A DNA stretch of 64,000 nucleotides from Sphaerulina vaccinii (GCA_022570795.1 JAKUDP010000001.1:3472001-3536000), one strand, 5' to 3'. Positions 1-10,835 are shown, counted from the first letter of the stretch. The notes: generated by a model not told the origin, from the sequence alone. Program-made: numbers and translations.

Positions 1-928
1 ACTGCTTATGCTTGTTTCTTTCCCACCAAACCTCCTCATGAGCAGCAATAAGCTCACATACATCTCCAGTGAGTTGATCAAAACCTCTCAACAGCTTGAT
101 GGTCTCAGCTGCTTTGTCCTTGTCGACATGAATACAAAGCGTATGGCCTTCTGGATTCTTCCAAGTTCCAATGTCCTTCTCTCCAGTCAGCAGTCGCCTG
201 TCGTGGAAAGCATCGCCGCAGAGCATGATCCATCTTTCTCGTGTTCGACAGAGTAAATTGATATGTCCTGGTAGGTGTCCTGGAGTATCGATCACATACA
301 CCGAGCCATCGTCGAAGAGATCGTAAGCAGCAGGGAAAGGCCCAAGAGGCTGCCATATGTCTTTATCTGAATGGTTGGAAAGCTCAGATGTGCGATCTGC
401 AGGAAGTGTATCCGGAACAAAGTGCTGATGACTGGCTGTGCCTCCAAGCCCATTCTTCAATACATCTGCCGCGCCATGTCCGATCAGAAATCGAGCCTCG
501 AGAAAGTCCTCTGGATCGCCATGATGGTCATAGTGAACATGACTGAGAATAACGAGATCTATGGCTTCAGGTTCGAGACCACCAGCTTGCAGCTGAGCTG
601 CTACACCTGGACTAAGATCGAAAGGCGTTCGACTATCGATATGCTTTTGCAGAACTTCCGGATATCTGTTCTTAGCCTTGCGAAGTCCGAGATCGTACAT
701 CAAGTGGTAAGGCTTGCCATCATTGCGTTGATACTTGGACGAAGCTGGAGGACCGGGATGTGTGATAAGAAACGTCAATGATGGCACTGTTCGGTTTGCT
801 TCAGGATCGGCTGGCTCTACAAAGAACCTGTCCGGTAGAGTAATGAAGCCTCCTGCTATAGGCGAGACAGTGACATAGTTCTGGTTCGATCGTGCAGGTG
901 GGAGTGTTGACCGTGTACCTTTGGACAT
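1..928 (-). CDS. Metallo-beta-lactamase-fold hydrolase (3' end missing)
   Basis: Reading from ATG 928 towards the left edge gives an open frame of about 309 codons with no stop, so the C-terminus lies outside the window. It carries the metal-binding signature SHVHYDHHGDP (HxHxDH) near residue 120. A TPGHLPGHINLL stretch and then CGDAFHD follow, supplying the later His and bridging Asp ligands of the fold. The layout, with a long N-terminal segment before the HxHxDH motif, resembles fungal relatives of quorum-quenching lactonases (AttM/AiiA type). A zinc hydrolase acting on a lactone or ester is therefore likely, but the substrate is unknown. No signal peptide or intron is seen. It is divergent from the carboxymuconolactone-decarboxylase-family gene that starts 430 bp away, so the two may share a promoter. 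Confidence 0.8.
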   Translation of the reverse strand, partial: MSKGTRSTLPPARSNQNYVTVSPIAGGFITLPDRFFVEPADPEANRTVPSLTFLITHPGPPASSKYQRNDGKPYHLMYDLGLRKAKNRYPEVLQKHIDSRTPFDLSPGVAAQLQAGGLEPEAIDLVILSHVHYDHHGDPEDFLEARFLIGHGAADVLKNGLGGTASHQHFVPDTLPADRTSELSNHSDKDIWQPLGPFPAAYDLFDDGSVYVIDTPGHLPGHINLLCRTRERWIMLCGDAFHDRRLLTGEKDIGTWKNPEGHTLCIHVDKDKAAETIKLLRGFDQLTGDVCELIAAHEEVWWERNKHKQ

Positions 929-1357
929 TGTCGAATACATTCAACGTTCAGTAAACATGATCTACATGTCGTCAGTCAGCATGCTATCTTTGTCAACATG
1001 CGTCAACAATCCTGTCACTCACTTCAATGGTATTACCGAGCTCACGGAGCTCATACTCACCCATTCCCCGCAAGGCTTGTGATATAAGCTGCATTGGTGT
1101 CCAACAAGTGCCGATTCTGGGTCTGGGAATGTCCGAACAACACCAAGAACAGCCTAAAGCGGGCAAGCTGCTCCATGTGCTTCCGATATCGCAGCTTCGA
1201 GCTGGAGCTCAGATGTGGTAGGCAAAAGGCACGAGGGCAATGATGTAGCTTCCATTACTGCGTTTCTGTACCTCTTCTGTACCACTATCAGTCTTTGGCC
1301 ATACTCCCAAAATTCAGTGTCACTCACAACCCTAGTCGCAACCAAGGAGCAGCTACA
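929..1357. promoter_or_regulatory. Divergent intergenic region
   Basis: This 429 bp region separates two start codons that point away from each other (lactamase-fold gene leftwards, CMD-family gene rightwards). It must hold both promoters. I see no defined TATA box or named operator. Short open frames here have no recognisable product. Confidence 0.4.
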
Positions 1358-1913
1358 ATGACAGCCAACTACACGCCCGAAGAGGTCAAGAAGGCCCACG
1401 AGATCTTGTACAATGAAGGAATCAAGATGCGCTATCAAGTAGCAGGCAAGGAATATGTCGACAAGTCTTTGGCTGCAGCGAGCAATCCCTTTGCGAAAGC
1501 TATGCAAGAAGTCAGTACGAGTCTTACTAGCTTTTCTCTCGTGCTATCACTAACTTCAGATCCAGTACGTTTCAGAATCTTGCTGGGGATCAATCTGGAC
1601 TCGTCCAGGTCTCGAGCTTAAGACGAGATCGTTCCTGAACATTGCGATGCTGTGTTGTCAAAACCGAGGAACAGAGTTGGCCACGCACGTCAAAGGCGCA
1701 TTGAACAATGGCGCTTCTGAAGAGGAAATCAGAGAAGTTATTTTGCAAGCTGCATGTTACTGCGGTATGCCAGCTGGTATTGAAGGATTCCGTGTCGCCT
1801 GGAAAGCTGTCCAAGAGTGGCACGAGCAGAAAGCAAGAGAAGGGGAGCATAGTCGTGGAGATGCAGATAGACACCATGATGTCGATATTGCCAGTCGGTC
1901 CAAGGAGGATTGA
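1358..1913 (+). CDS. Carboxymuconolactone decarboxylase (CMD) family protein
   Basis: Two exons, 1358-1510 and 1560-1913, joined across a 49 bp intron (GTCAGT donor, TTCAG acceptor), give 168 residues. The frame is kept exactly and restores the family block SCWGSIWTRPGLELKTRS. The CMD core follows: a Cys-x-x-Arg-Gly-x-Glu stretch, THVKGALNNGASEEEI with its conserved His, and then REVILQAACYCGMPAG. Bacterial PcaC of this family decarboxylates gamma-carboxymuconolactone in the beta-ketoadipate pathway. Many fungal members have other or unknown roles, including redox-type AhpD-like activities, so only the family is secure. An in-frame ATG exists at 1295, but homologous sequence begins at the chosen start. 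The C-terminal 25 residues are polar and look unstructured. Confidence 0.85.
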
Positions 1914-2170
1914 GGCGGGTCTGCAACAATCAGCTACAAGTGAAGTCATTTGAAGAGGTATCTCGATGTAGACATTCAGTAAGCAATGAGATTCGTCGTC
2001 TGCACACCCTTCCCATATTATACCCATGAACCCATGAAGCCCGGGGGCTGGACGCTGCTGCCACATACGTCTTATGCACCTTCAAGTGGAGCAGAAATCC
2101 TACTCAAACTCTTTCGCATTGTTATCGATCAAGCCCTGCCCATTCGTCAATACGTGTCCGGTCGTAGCAC

Positions 2171-3154
2171 TTATTGGCTATCACGCGCCTTTCTCCAGCT
2201 CTCCTCTTGCTCTTGTTGAAGCTCTCCAAGATTCTTTGCAACATCTTCCAGGATCTCAGCAGCGCGCATGTGATATTCTGCTTGTGCCTTGGCCAACTCG
2301 ACCAAGTTCCTTAGAGGCTCAGGAGTATCGAGGACGTTTCGCATGATACTCGTGGCCTCATCAACCTTCTCCACGAACTGATCCTCGGCAGCTTCGATAG
2401 CATGACGCTGCTGCTCAGTGTATGATTCCTCGTGCTTTCCTCCTGCTGCGGCCTTGGACTTCACGGCATCGAGGTTGAGCCGCGCATTCTGCACAGCTGT
2501 CCGGGCCTTATCGGCGGATTTGATGCTCTGGTTAAGTGTTGTGCTCCAGCCCGCAAGGAACTTGCCCTGGATCTTCTCGTCCTGGTCAAGACGAGCTTCG
2601 CCAACCTTCTCAGAAGAGATGGCAAACTTCTCGAGACCTTGTGAAAGTGGGTCAGGCTCGGTGCTGCCTTGAGGAGTGGCCGTGGCAATGGTCTGTGAGC
2701 CGGCGAGACAGGCGCGCGCGATGGCGTGGGAGAAGGTCTTTGGCTGTGGTTTGGCGGAGGGAGGTGCAGTAAGAGCTGCTTGTGCTTCGGCTGCGCTGCC
2801 TGCCTTGCTGAGGAGGCCGACCTGGGAACGTTCTTGTTAGCTGCTGTCTCTTATCGCATGGTCGTATGAGTGGCCAACCTTCTCGCTGATGCTCTTGCCC
2901 AAGTCCTGGAAGCTCTCCTTCACGTTGGGTGGATAGTCGTATGCCTCGTTCGCATATTGGCTGGTGGCCGCAAGCAGTCGCTGGTGAGTCTGCTTCAGCG
3001 CATCGATGCGCGTCTCGAGTTCGACATAGTCGTGTGGCAGTTCTGTCTTCTCGCCAGCGTTGCCAGTCTGCTCCTTGATCCACTGCTGGCTGCGAGTCGC
3101 GAACGGAGTTACGGTCGAGCCAATTGTGTTGGTGAATGCGCGGAACTTGTCCAT
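2171..3154 (-). CDS. BAR-domain protein, Gvp36 family
   Basis: Exons 3154-2879 and 2821-2171 (57 bp intron) encode 308 residues. The protein starts MDKFRAFTNTIGSTVTPFAT and continues as a long, mostly helical charged chain with coiled-coil character to the C-terminal LGELQQEQEESWRKARD. The block TFSHAIARACLAGSQTIA is characteristic of fungal Gvp36-type proteins. In yeast these are BAR-domain proteins of Golgi and late secretory membranes needed for endocytosis and vacuole organisation. The usual length is about 300-330 residues, so this copy looks complete. The intron donor is GTTGGC, an unusual sequence. It is supported because splicing there joins ISEK to VGLLSKAG exactly in frame, with a GCTAAC branch site 15 bp before the acceptor. 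Reading through meets a stop 12 codons on. Confidence 0.85.
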
Positions 3155-3600
3155 GGTGGCTGTCCTGGCGCTATGTCCTAGCTGTTCTGTTTGGGAAATA
3201 TACCGTTTTCTCCCAGTGCGAGAAAAAATCGCTGAAGTTGTATATGGTCTGAAGTTGTTGCCTGTCGTAAACACGAAGGAGCTGATCGTTGAGGGACACC
3301 AAAGTGGGAGCAACATGACAAGGGTCTCCTGACAGCTGAGCTTGGCGGCAGGACATAAAACAGAGGCTGAGTTGTGTACGCATTCAGATGACTTCACTTC
3401 TTATTGAGCATGCTATAATATACATGTATTGAAGAATGGTCCGCGTCAAGCAACCAAACGTTGGGAGGTTGTGATCAGGTCAACATCATCTCCATCAACT
3501 CGCGAGCACTAGGCCATAGTGTATCTAGACAGAGCGCATTGCCCGTTTGACCCATTGTGCAGAGAGCATCTCCGAAGTTTGGTCGCATGCCATGAGAATG

Positions 3601-4961
3601 CTAATACTCGTACAGCGAGGTGACTTTCTTAGCACCATTCGGCAACTTCATTCGCAGAATAGCCCCCGGGTGCAACCTCAAGTCAGTACCGTTATTCCAG
3701 TCTGGCTGAAAAGGTAGTTGATTGATATTCAGGTACAGATAGCCATCTGTGCCTGTGCTTCCTCCATCTGGCCAGAGAATCCTCGGGTCTCTTACGAACG
3801 GCTTCGTCAGTCCGTCAGTGGGATCGAAGTAGTACACCGCATTCTGCTCAGGCATGAGCTGGTAGATGTAGCCATTCGTATCGCCCTCGAAGCCGTTCGC
3901 ATTGCCACCACGCTGTCCATGGTTAGAGACGTTGGCGTGGGCAAAGACTTCTGCCGAAGCACATTCAGAAGTCTTCAGGCGAAGATTAGCAGTCGGAATG
4001 GACCAGAGGTAGTTCGTGGACAATGGAGAGTAGTACATCCTCTTGCCATCTTCGCTTAGGTTTATCCCGTCCAGGCCTTCTTTCTGCCAGTTGGTTCCCA
4101 TGCCTTTCTGGTCGATGTACTTAGGTATACCGAAGTATGAAGGCACCGCGTTCAGGCCTCGTAGAACAGATCCGTCTTGATCTAGTCTTCGCCAGGATTC
4201 GCCAGTGCCAAGGTCAATCATGATGAAACCTGGTCGGCCATCATTACTGCTGTCTACCAGATAAGCAATTCCCTTTCCAGATGTTCCAGACAGTTCGGAA
4301 TTGAAGTCGAATCCTAAAGCATTGTCAGCATGCCCAAGTCAGCTCCGGAAGATTGCAGCCACATACGAAGATCGTTGAGATAGCTGTCAGGATAGTGTAC
4401 ATCCGCTGGAAAGGTGTAGGTTTGGTATATGGTATTGTTCTGAAGCGAGATAGCAACAAGCTTCGGTCCACCTGGCTGAGCATAAGGCATTGAAGGCTCC
4501 CCTTTCGCGTTGTGCACTGTAGGTCTGCCGGTGTCCCAGGCCCAAAGTGTCTCGGGTCGTCCAGCACCTGCCGATGTCACATATAGAGCCTGTACAGATA
4601 TGAAGGCTGAGGCATTGCCAGACCCGAAAGGAATCCCGTTCCATGTCGTGTTGAGCTGATCCGGCGGCAAGTTCAATGCTGAATTGGGATATGGCACCTC
4701 TGCTGTCTCATTCACGACGACTCCTAGAGTATAGGTGTAGTCGCCACGGGTGTATGAAGCGAAAAGACGGCCATCAGAAGCTACTGCAATTCCAATTGGG
4801 AATTGATCATAATAATAGTGAACTTCTTCGACTGCTGGTCCATATGTTCCATTGTCGACTCTCAATCTTGTCTCGATGGTGCCTGCTGGTGTTTCGAATG
4901 TTGCGTTCTGTGCTGCACCAGTACTTGCAAGAAGCAGACATGCGATGCCTGTGGTTAACAT
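3601..4961 (-). CDS. Secreted yellow/major royal jelly-type protein
   Basis: Exons 4961-4367 and 4313-3601, with a 53 bp intron (GTATGT donor), give 435 residues. Residues 1-17 form a signal peptide (MLTTGIACLLLASTGAAQ). Many N-glycosylation sequons (NAT, NGT, NTT, NAS, NNT, NVS) follow, fitting a secreted glycoprotein. The body shows the six-bladed-propeller pattern of the MRJP/yellow family: FPIGIAVASDGRLFASY near the start, GKGIAYLVDSSNDGRPGFIM in the middle, then YYSPLSTNYLWSIPT and GNANGFEGDTNGYIYQL. Fungal members are extracellular and of unknown activity. Relatives include dopachrome-converting and amine-binding proteins in insects. The protein seems complete. Confidence 0.82.
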
Positions 4962-5306
4962 TGTTGTTGCTTGTGGTCAATGTTCGACGAAGGTTGAGAA
5001 CAGGACGAACACCAGTGAAAAGGTCTCATCACGACTTACAGGTCATATACCAGCAACCGCTAAAACGGCATTGCTTGTGCACCACGTGTAATGCTTTGAG
5101 GTCATCGTGTAACGCTGTTTGGGAAGAGACGGTTCGAGCGGAGAGTTCGCAGAAAGTGGTGACGTCCCTTCGCGTGCAGATGCGCGTTGATCGAGAAGCG
5201 ATCTGAGCTTTCCGTCGCGTCTCGCGTCTCGTTCGTGGTTTCAGTACCGTATGTTGTGCAGGCGAATTCTTTGCACGAAGTGCTCTTTATTGAAGTGTTC
5301 CGATTG
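4962..5306. other. Intergenic, nothing recognised
   Basis: This 345 bp stretch lies between the promoter side of the MRJP-type gene and the 3' end of the glycosyltransferase gene. I see no gene or repeat in it. Confidence 0.5.
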
Positions 5307-6706
5307 TTAGAGTGGTATTTCGCGCTCTGGCTTGACTGGTAGCTCTGTGGGCCGAGTCAGCCACATTTCGCCTCCCGTACACGCCTCCATTTTATCAGCA
5401 AACTCCTGGGCTCTAGCCAGCATCCACCTTGAGCGTACGCCTTTTCGATGTGTGCCCATCCTGGGGACGGCTGAGAACTCGCACGTGCCATTCGAGTATG
5501 CGAACTGAACACACTCCAAGCGCCCAACACACTTTTCGCGGCATTCGTCTACGGACTCTGCTGGAGTACCTTGTGTGAAATCGCCGCTGTAGTTGTCCCA
5601 GTCGTCGACTCTGCCAGACCGGATGACAAGCCGAGGCATGATATAGGACTTGAACACATCGCTGTGGCGAATGAGGGTTGCTGGCTTGGGCTGTGTTAGC
5701 TGACTACTGCTGCAGAGTACGAGATGTAACATACCTTATCAATGAGCCATTGCTGCTCGAACTTCCAAAGCTCAGCTATCTCATCAGGAGACAATCCGTG
5801 GTGTGAGATAGAAGGGTAGCACCATAGTCGACGACCATCGCTCTGCGTAGTATAGTCCGTCTCGGCAGGCTTGTGCCTCTGGAAAATGGGCCAAGCAGGA
5901 TTCAACGGCGCTGAAGCAGCCTCCAAGAGACCACCGACTATCTCGTCTCCACTAGGACTGTCCTTCGTGAGGCCCTCCCAGATAATCTTGTTCTTTTCAA
6001 ACATGTCGACTGCTGCTTTCGCGGCTGCATGTGATAGAACAAATCCAGCCCCTGCCGATGCGAACGATAGATGATGCGACTGTCTTCGAGCGCCAATGTA
6101 ATGTGGCTCTTTGGGGTCGAGACCTCCAAGCCAGGGGAGGAGATTGGCCCAGAAGATATATGTATCGGTCTCTAGGAACACATACCACTTGCGGTCTGGT
6201 TGGTCCACGAATGTCTTCTGGATCATAGGTAGCCACTTCCATTTGTCGAGTCGTTTGGTCGTATTTGCAGAGTCCCATAGCTCCTCGTCCTCAAGAGCAT
6301 CTGGACCACCTTTCTCTAGCCTGCGATATAATTCGAAATCCGGGTGGTTATGCTTGACAGTCTGATCCACGGAGTCCAGTACATCGCGTATTTCATGCCC
6401 TCGAAATGTCTCCTTCCAGTCGGAGAAGATCAAGTAATTTGGAAAGCATAATAGAGTTGTGTCGAAGTGAATTGGCAGCCTTTCTTCTAGCTCTGCCGTA
6501 CTAGTTTTCAGAGCGACAACCACATCATTCGCTCCTTGTAATTGTGAGCACGGAAGTGCCTTTCCAGCTTGTTTCTTGGATCGTGTAGCTGGTCGATCGT
6601 ACTCTGGATGAGGTCCATGAAAGAAGATATATAGCAGGCCAAGAACTATCACCAGTGCAAGGAGTTCAATCAGAGACTTGCGTCGCGGCCGTCGAAAGTA
6701 ACCCAT
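5307..6706 (-). CDS. Type II membrane glycosyltransferase (GT31-like) with PAN-like tail
   Basis: Exons 6706-5735 and 5690-5307, joined over a 44 bp intron (GTATGT donor, CTAACACAG end), give 451 residues. A short basic cytoplasmic tail (MGYFRRPRRK) precedes a single membrane segment at about residues 11-29, as in Golgi type II glycosyltransferases. The lumenal part contains WYVFLETDTYIFWANLLPWL, a DxD-like nucleotide-sugar site, then IGARRQSHHLSFASAGAGFVLS and GDEIVGGLL. These blocks match fungal GT31-type (beta-1,3-glycosyltransferase) proteins. The last 110 residues hold a Cys-rich stretch (CREKCVGRLECVQFAY, then CEFS) similar to PAN/Apple modules. The acceptor is unknown. Cell-wall or glycoprotein galactosylation is a guess from the family. 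Confidence 0.78.
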
Positions 6707-7225
6707 CGGAGTGGCTGCAGGACATCAGGCCACACTCCAGAAGAAGTGACAGATGGTCGATGCTCGTCAGGTGAACGAGGATGCAATGCATAATCGGTGT
6801 TTGCTGTTGTCCTTTTCCTCATCCAGGAGGTACGGAACGAATGGGAGGAGGCGTCAAAGCTTATCCCGCGGCCAGGTGTTGTCTTTGGAGACAATGTTCA
6901 GAGCCATGGTACTTCCTCTCACGCATTTCTGGCGAGACGAGTGTGCGAATGATACTCACATCAGCATTTCAGCTCGGACTCCTGTCTTGCAAGACGCTTG
7001 CTAGATTTCACGACTCGCAAGAAAGCAGACCTCGCGTGACGCGTTGTCACACAAGAATCGAAATGCGCCCAAAATGCCTCAATGCGACTAATTACCCGAC
7101 ATTCCGCTCGATCGCTCATCCATCTGTCAGCGATTTCATAGCATTGGCAAGCCTCCTCTTCCCACTTCGATGCCATTCGAGCTGTGAGCTTGCCCATAAT
7201 ATAAGTATCACCCAGAGCGAGTAGG
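6707..7225. promoter_or_regulatory. Divergent intergenic region
   Basis: This 519 bp region lies between the starts of the leftward glycosyltransferase gene and the rightward pirin gene and should contain both promoters. Overlapping short frames on both strands lack any family resemblance and are probably chance. Confidence 0.4.
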
Positions 7226-8248
7226 TTGCTCTCAATGTCATCCAAAATACAACAGCAAACAGCTTCGAGCGAACAGACTCCACAACCAGTTTCCTTGGAC
7301 TTCAAGACCGCAGCAACTCTCATAGCAGTACTCGCCATCATACTGGCGTTCTATAACAGTTTACGAGCAGCTCTTCCTAAAGTCGCTCAAGTAGCAGAAC
7401 CGACTACCACTTCGGCCGTCAAACGAGCCATGAGCACCACTACAACCACGACTGCCAATGGCACTTCCAGCCTAAAGATCACGAAACGACCATGGAACGA
7501 AAGAGGAAAGGCAGATCATGGCTGGCTGTATTCGTTCCACAGCTTCAGCTTTGCGAGCTATTACGATCCAAGGTACGAGTCATTTGGACCTCTCCGAGTG
7601 ATCAATGAGGACCGCGTAGAACGAGGCACAGGCTTCGGAACACATGCCCATGCAGAGTTCGGCATATGGTCATACATCGTCAATGGCGAGCTCGAGCACA
7701 AAGACAGCATGGGCAATCTTGAAAAGCTCCGAAGAGGCGAAGTTCAATTTACCAACGCTGGTACTGGTATCCGACACTCGGAATACAACAGGAACCAGGA
7801 CGAAGATTGCCATTTCTTACAGATCTGGGCGAAGCCAAGTGTTCGAGGGTTGAAGCCGAGTTACTGTACTCGCAAGTATACAGATGAAATGAAGCAGGAT
7901 AAATTGGTTAGAATCATGGAATCGAAAGAGAGGCATAGCGGCAAAGATGGAGAGACAGAGCCAATTGAGATCTATGCGGACGTTAGTATGGACGCGTCGA
8001 TTCTATCGCCGGGCAAGAGCGTAGAGCATGAACTGGTAGCAGATGGGGAGAGGAATGTCTACCTGCATGTCGTGATGAGCGACAAACAGCAGCCAAGAAG
8101 TGGTGGAGCGAAGATCAAGGTTGGTGACACTGAACTTGGGGAGGGCGACGGCGCCTTTGTGAAGGCGAAGGGCCCAGGAAAGGTGCAAGTTGAGAGCGTA
8201 GGTGGTAAGGCGGCGGAGTTTCTGTTGTTCGATATGGGGCAGCAGTAG
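7226..8248 (+). CDS. Pirin-family bicupin with N-terminal membrane segment
   Basis: Single exon, 340 residues. The pirin core begins near residue 84 (ITKRPWNERGKADHGWLYSF). It contains the metal-site block GTGFGTHAHAEFGIWSYIV, then GEVQFTNAGTGIRHSEYN, and QIWAKP closing the first cupin. A second, weaker cupin follows (SILSPGKSVEHELVADGERN). Pirins bind iron, act as transcription cofactors, and some oxidise quercetin. This protein begins with a polar stretch followed by a hydrophobic segment at about residues 28-44 (TAATLIAVLAIILAF) and a Thr-rich spacer. That suggests membrane or mitochondrial anchoring, unusual for the family. An internal ATG (MSTTTTTT, residue 69) would give a soluble form. 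Which start is used cannot be decided here. Confidence 0.85.
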   Translation: MLSMSSKIQQQTASSEQTPQPVSLDFKTAATLIAVLAIILAFYNSLRAALPKVAQVAEPTTTSAVKRAMSTTTTTTANGTSSLKITKRPWNERGKADHGWLYSFHSFSFASYYDPRYESFGPLRVINEDRVERGTGFGTHAHAEFGIWSYIVNGELEHKDSMGNLEKLRRGEVQFTNAGTGIRHSEYNRNQDEDCHFLQIWAKPSVRGLKPSYCTRKYTDEMKQDKLVRIMESKERHSGKDGETEPIEIYADVSMDASILSPGKSVEHELVADGERNVYLHVVMSDKQQPRSGGAKIKVGDTELGEGDGAFVKAKGPGKVQVESVGGKAAEFLLFDMGQQ

Positions 8249-9441
8249 AACACAAAATAGCTTATCCTTGGCAATGAAGTGATTTTTTATTCGCCTTTGA
8301 AGACAACATGAAGCGCACTGTAAAACCTGCTTGTGAGTGCATCAACTCAGGTTCCACAACATTGTCAACAAGGCGATTTTTATATGCGTTGCGACTCAGG
8401 CTCGTCTCGGCGTCCTGCTCCCCGAAACGAGGTTGTCAACGAAGGCAATCCTCCTCCTCCATCCACGACTCTTCTTACCACATCACTACACCTCGACCAT
8501 ACAAGGCGCACAGTCGGGTCTTTGCGACCAGAACAAGATCATCGCAGCTCATGCGCGAGCACCAGGCTATCGCGTCTCCAAACGGAGCGCGTTACCTTTC
8601 GACTCCAACTCCAGAGAGAATTTCCGACCTTTGCTTGTATGCCACGAGCCAACCTCACAAGCGATCACGCTGTCCGCTGACGACACTACGAACACGAGTC
8701 TTGCCTGAATAGAGCTATTGTACATCTTGTCCACGCTGACCGAAGGCAAGTACCCGATAGGAGTCTGACTACTGGATGAACTTGGTCATGTCTCACACCT
8801 GCGGATCTGCTGCGACAGCAACTGGCAACCATGCCTGAGCTACGGCTAGAATAGAGTGTTCGAAAGGGCACTACAGTGCCATAGTGCACCTTCTTGCGAC
8901 GACAAGTGGTAGGGGTGTACCGCGCGCGGACCTGTACGACGCTGGCCAAGGACACGCCACGCGTTGGCGACCACTGCTCCAAACTGGCGAAGCACACCAA
9001 GGCATCTCGGAACGCGACTTGAGCATCAAGACGCTATGATGGCATGGCCAACCAGGTGTTCGATGATGACAAGCGAGGACTCTGCTCGCTGATTCATATA
9101 CAAATCCTCCACATGGCCCCACAGGTCGGTCGAGGTGGACAGGGCGGACGCCTCTGCAAAGATTGATACACTCCGAACGTATACCGCTTGGTATCTTCGG
9201 TAGCCTTTGTATTGGCCAGTGTATGGACGTTTCATGATCGCAAGATCCACAGGACGCGCTGCGCACGACAGTACAGACCTTAGCTGCGTAGCATTGACGA
9301 GTAGCAGAGCCACCACGGTAGGTCGAGAGAAGTCCTATATATTCGTCGCTCATCTCATAATCGGAAACGCAACATACCAATGAACTCTTCGATCATTCTC
9401 ACTAGCATTCTCGCACTCATTGTCAGCCTCTTCTTGCCAAA
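8249..9441. other. Long intergenic region without a supported gene
   Basis: Nearly 1.2 kb separates the pirin and intradiol dioxygenase genes. Overlapping open frames of up to 169 codons occur on both strands. They have composition typical of chance frames (rich in Arg, Ser, Cys and Pro, no motifs) and contradict one another. The last 100 bp are the likely dioxygenase promoter and 5' leader. Confidence 0.5.
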
Positions 9442-10764
9442 ATGGTCCAGTTCACCAAGATTGCTGCAATCGCAGCAGCATGCCTGAGTCCAGCCATTGC
9501 CCACCCTGGCGAGAAGCACGACCACGACAAGATCGAGCGTGATATTGTTGCTCGTGAGCACTGGGCTCATCAAGGAAAGCGTTCGCTCGATGCTTGTTCA
9601 TCCTCAATTTCTGCTCGTCGATTCGCAGCACGCAATGTAGAGCGTCGTGCCAACAAGGCCAGAGAGCTACGTGCCAAGCGTGGTATTCACACTCGTAAGC
9701 CCTGGCGAGCCCTAGATATGATCTTGACTGACCAAATCACTTCAGCATCCCGCCAGATCAAGCGTGCCACAGAGCTCGAACGCCGCAATGCTACCGATCT
9801 CGCAAAGTGGGAAGCTATCGATCACAACAGGTGAGCTTAAAGCAGATGAAGCCATATCTGAGAAAGCTGCTGATTCTCGATCTTTCTACCCTATAGAACT
9901 GGTGTTTACAAGTATGATGCCAACACACCCGAGGCAGAAATCTTCGACGCGGTCACGTCTCCTATCTTTGCTCCGAGCATCACTGATGGTCCGTACTATA
10001 TCTGGGGAGAGATGATGCGCGAGGATGTTGTTGAGGACGTCTACTCAGATGGTGTTCCTCTCCACCTCGAGGTCCAGTACTACGACATTGAGACCTGCCA
10101 ACCAATTCCAAACGTCTACGTGGACATCTGGAATGCGAACGCTACTGGCGTGTATAGCGGTGTCTCCGTCTCTGGCAACTATGCTGCAGATGGCTACAAC
10201 TCAACTTATCTCCGCGGCATCGCCGCCACTGATGAAGATGGAGTTGCCACGTTCGACACGATCTTTCCTGGACATTATGACGGTCGTGCTACACACACTC
10301 ATCTGCTCGCGCATATGAATGTCACAACACTGCCAAACAACACGCTCCTCGTCGAGTCTGGCACAGTTACCCACATCGGCCAGCTCTTCTGGAACGAGGT
10401 CATTCGCACTGCAGTTGAAGAGACCGAATACTACTCCAGCAACACGCAAGCCGTTACTACCAATGCAGAAGATATGTGGTCTGTACTCCAGGCTGACTCA
10501 TCTTATGACCCCTTCCCCGAGTTCTTGTACTTGGGAGACAGTATCGAAGATGGCTTGTTCGCATGGAAGCAAATTGGGCTGAACACTAGCGCAGACTGGA
10601 CTGATCACAGCTACTACAGTATCGCTGGCTACATTACTGAGGATGGAGGATACGCAAACGCCGACTCCGGGTTCACTGGAGGTGGAGACCCAAGTGGCAA
10701 TGGAACCACAAACGGAACGATGACTGGTGCTGCTCCAAGTGGCACTGCTGCGCCATCTGCATAG
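9442..10764 (+). CDS. Secreted intradiol ring-cleavage dioxygenase
   Basis: Three exons, 9442-9694, 9746-9830 and 9897-10764, give 401 residues. Residues 1-20 are a signal peptide (MVQFTKIAAIAAACLSPAIA). A basic pro-region with several Lys-Arg/Arg-Arg pairs follows, perhaps cut by a Kex2-type protease. The catalytic half contains TDGPYYIWGE, with the first metal Tyr of the family, then PIPNVYVDIWNANATGVYSG with the second Tyr. GHYDGRATHTHLLAH follows, with the two His ligands of non-haem Fe(III). Intracellular relatives cleave catechol or protocatechuate between the hydroxyls. Secreted fungal members act on plant- or lignin-derived catechols. A Gly/Thr/Ser-rich tail ends the protein. Intron 1 (51 bp) has no stop and is a multiple of three, so retention would add 17 residues without breaking the frame. 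Confidence 0.88.
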
Positions 10765-10835
10765 AGAGTCGGGTTTGGGCTAGTTGAGAAGAGGCGCATG
10801 TAGACCACAGTTATGAAATCTTTACGGTCGCCCTC

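Noticed and set aside
8686..9380. Open frames of 104 and 169 codons on the minus strand between pirin and dioxygenase
   Set aside because: They overlap other frames, are rich in Cys, Arg and Pro without motifs, and have no splice partners. Chance frames are the better explanation.
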